Assembly: GCA_903927495.1 (NCBI GenBank)
Contig: CAIYNH010000914.1
Span: 1 to 7,182 of the forward strand
DNA from: an uncultured beta proteobacterium
Lineage (GTDB): Bacteria; Pseudomonadota; Gammaproteobacteria; Burkholderiales; Burkholderiaceae_C
Length of the DNA: 7,182 nt
Reading direction: 5' to 3'
Shown here: in pieces, positions 6,625 through 7,182 of the stretch
Layout of the letters: the number at the start of each line of letters is the position of its first letter
Position numbering within the stretch: position 1 is the first letter of the stretch
Translations under genes and position numbers: made by a program
Notes under the pieces: model-generated
What the model was told of the DNA's origin: nothing
What the model saw: only the letters and a program-made list of their open reading frames with translations
Databases searched by the model: none

Positions 6625-7182
6625 GCGCCTTGTGCCACAGCGAGCTTCAACCGTTCACCGAAAGTGGCTTGATCAAGCAATTGCAATTGATCCAACATAG
6701 CGGCTTGCATGCTACCGACACCCAAACCACGCATTGCGACATTTTCTGCTGCAAGTTCACCCACCACGCCCCAGAGCGCCATGGCCGAAACAGTGGCACG
6801 CCAATAGTCAGGCTGCACGGCACAAAAGGCGCCAATCAGCGAGGTGGCAGAGCAACCCACGCCGGTGATGCGTGTCATCCACTCATGGCCATTGGACAAA
6901 CTTGCATGATGCCCGTTGCTATCAATAATGTGATCAATCGCACCGCTGACACACACCACTCCACCTGTGCGTTGCGCGAGTGCACGAGCCGGGTGTAGCG
7001 CATCATTGATCTTGGCACTACTGTCCACCCCTCGGGTTTGCACAGCGCTGCCCGCCACACTCATGATCTCAGACGCATTGCCGCGAATCACGGTCGGACT
7101 AGCAGTGCTCAAGAGTAGTTCAATACTCTCGTTTCTATAGCTAGTTGCACCCGCACCTACTGGGTCGAGAACTGTTGGTATC
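6621..7182 (-). CDS. thiM: Hydroxyethylthiazole kinase, 5' end cut by window edge
   Basis: Ribokinase-fold kinase that phosphorylates 4-methyl-5-(2-hydroxyethyl)thiazole, the salvage route to the thiazole half of thiamin. The frame is open to the right edge (first whole codon at 7181), giving 186 residues; the family is about 265 long, so roughly 80 N-terminal residues lie outside. Visible motifs are [12 protein letters not shown] at the start of the fragment, the nucleotide-site IRGNASEI about 15 residues later, and [10 protein letters not shown], where the reactive-site Cys is kept but the usual GTGC reads GVGC. The TTG at 7110-7112 is not a real start because conserved sequence continues upstream. 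First visible gene of thiM-thiE-thiD. A TPP riboswitch would be expected upstream of the operon but cannot be seen here. Confidence 0.94.
   Translation of the reverse strand, partial: IPTVLDPVGAGATSYRNESIELLLSTASPTVIRGNASEIMSVAGSAVQTRGVDSSAKINDALHPARALAQRTGGVVCVSGAIDHIIDSNGHHASLSNGHEWMTRITGVGCSATSLIGAFCAVQPDYWRATVSAMALWGVVGELAAENVAMRGLGVGSMQAAMLDQLQLLDQATFGERLKLAVAQGA

Noticed and set aside
7110..7182. thiM start at the TTG 7110-7112
   Set aside because: Conserved family sequence (LDPVGAGA) continues in frame upstream to the window edge, so the gene is cut by the edge, not started here.

Overview
The window reads as chromosomal DNA of a betaproteobacterium, most likely Burkholderiales near the Comamonadaceae (Rhodoferax/Polaromonas-like). 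I judge this from the wording of the housekeeping proteins (thymidylate synthase remnant, GlcD-type FAD oxidase, DUF2069 protein, BrkB/YihY protein) and their order. No database search was possible, so the taxon is an inference.

Left part (1-1846, minus strand): two thymidylate synthase genes lie side by side. The one with Burkholderiales-like sequence, at 1217-1794, is dead. It has a 1-base frameshift after codon 17, an in-frame loss of one Gly-Thr pair from the phosphate-binding loop, two substitutions at highly conserved sites, and its last third is missing beyond about position 1240. Immediately downstream is an intact 330-residue thymidylate synthase of the long, Pseudomonas-like form (28-1020). 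It appears lower in GC and has all key residues. The simplest reading is that an acquired thyA took over dTMP synthesis and the resident gene decayed or was cut at the insertion junction. Positions 1021-1216 contain no gene but several short inverted repeats.

Middle part (1843-4995): a minus-strand pair encodes a DUF2069 membrane protein (3292-3714) and a GlcD/D-2-hydroxyacid dehydrogenase-type flavoprotein (1843-3276). Together with the thyA remnant they look like one former operon. Divergent from it, with only 21 bases between the start codons, is a plus-strand BrkB/YihY inner membrane protein (3736-4995).

Right part (5105-7182, minus strand): a thiamin salvage/assembly operon thiM-thiE-thiD. 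Both junctions are ATGA overlaps, so translation is probably coupled. ThiM phosphorylates hydroxyethylthiazole, ThiD phosphorylates hydroxymethylpyrimidine and its monophosphate, and ThiE joins the two products into thiamin phosphate. thiM runs off the right edge, so any TPP riboswitch or promoter lies outside. A 7-bp perfect hairpin sits between the convergent yihY and thiD genes and may end transcription from either side.

I did not find a new multi-gene system. The strongest unusual signal is the replacement of the resident thyA by a different thyA lineage.
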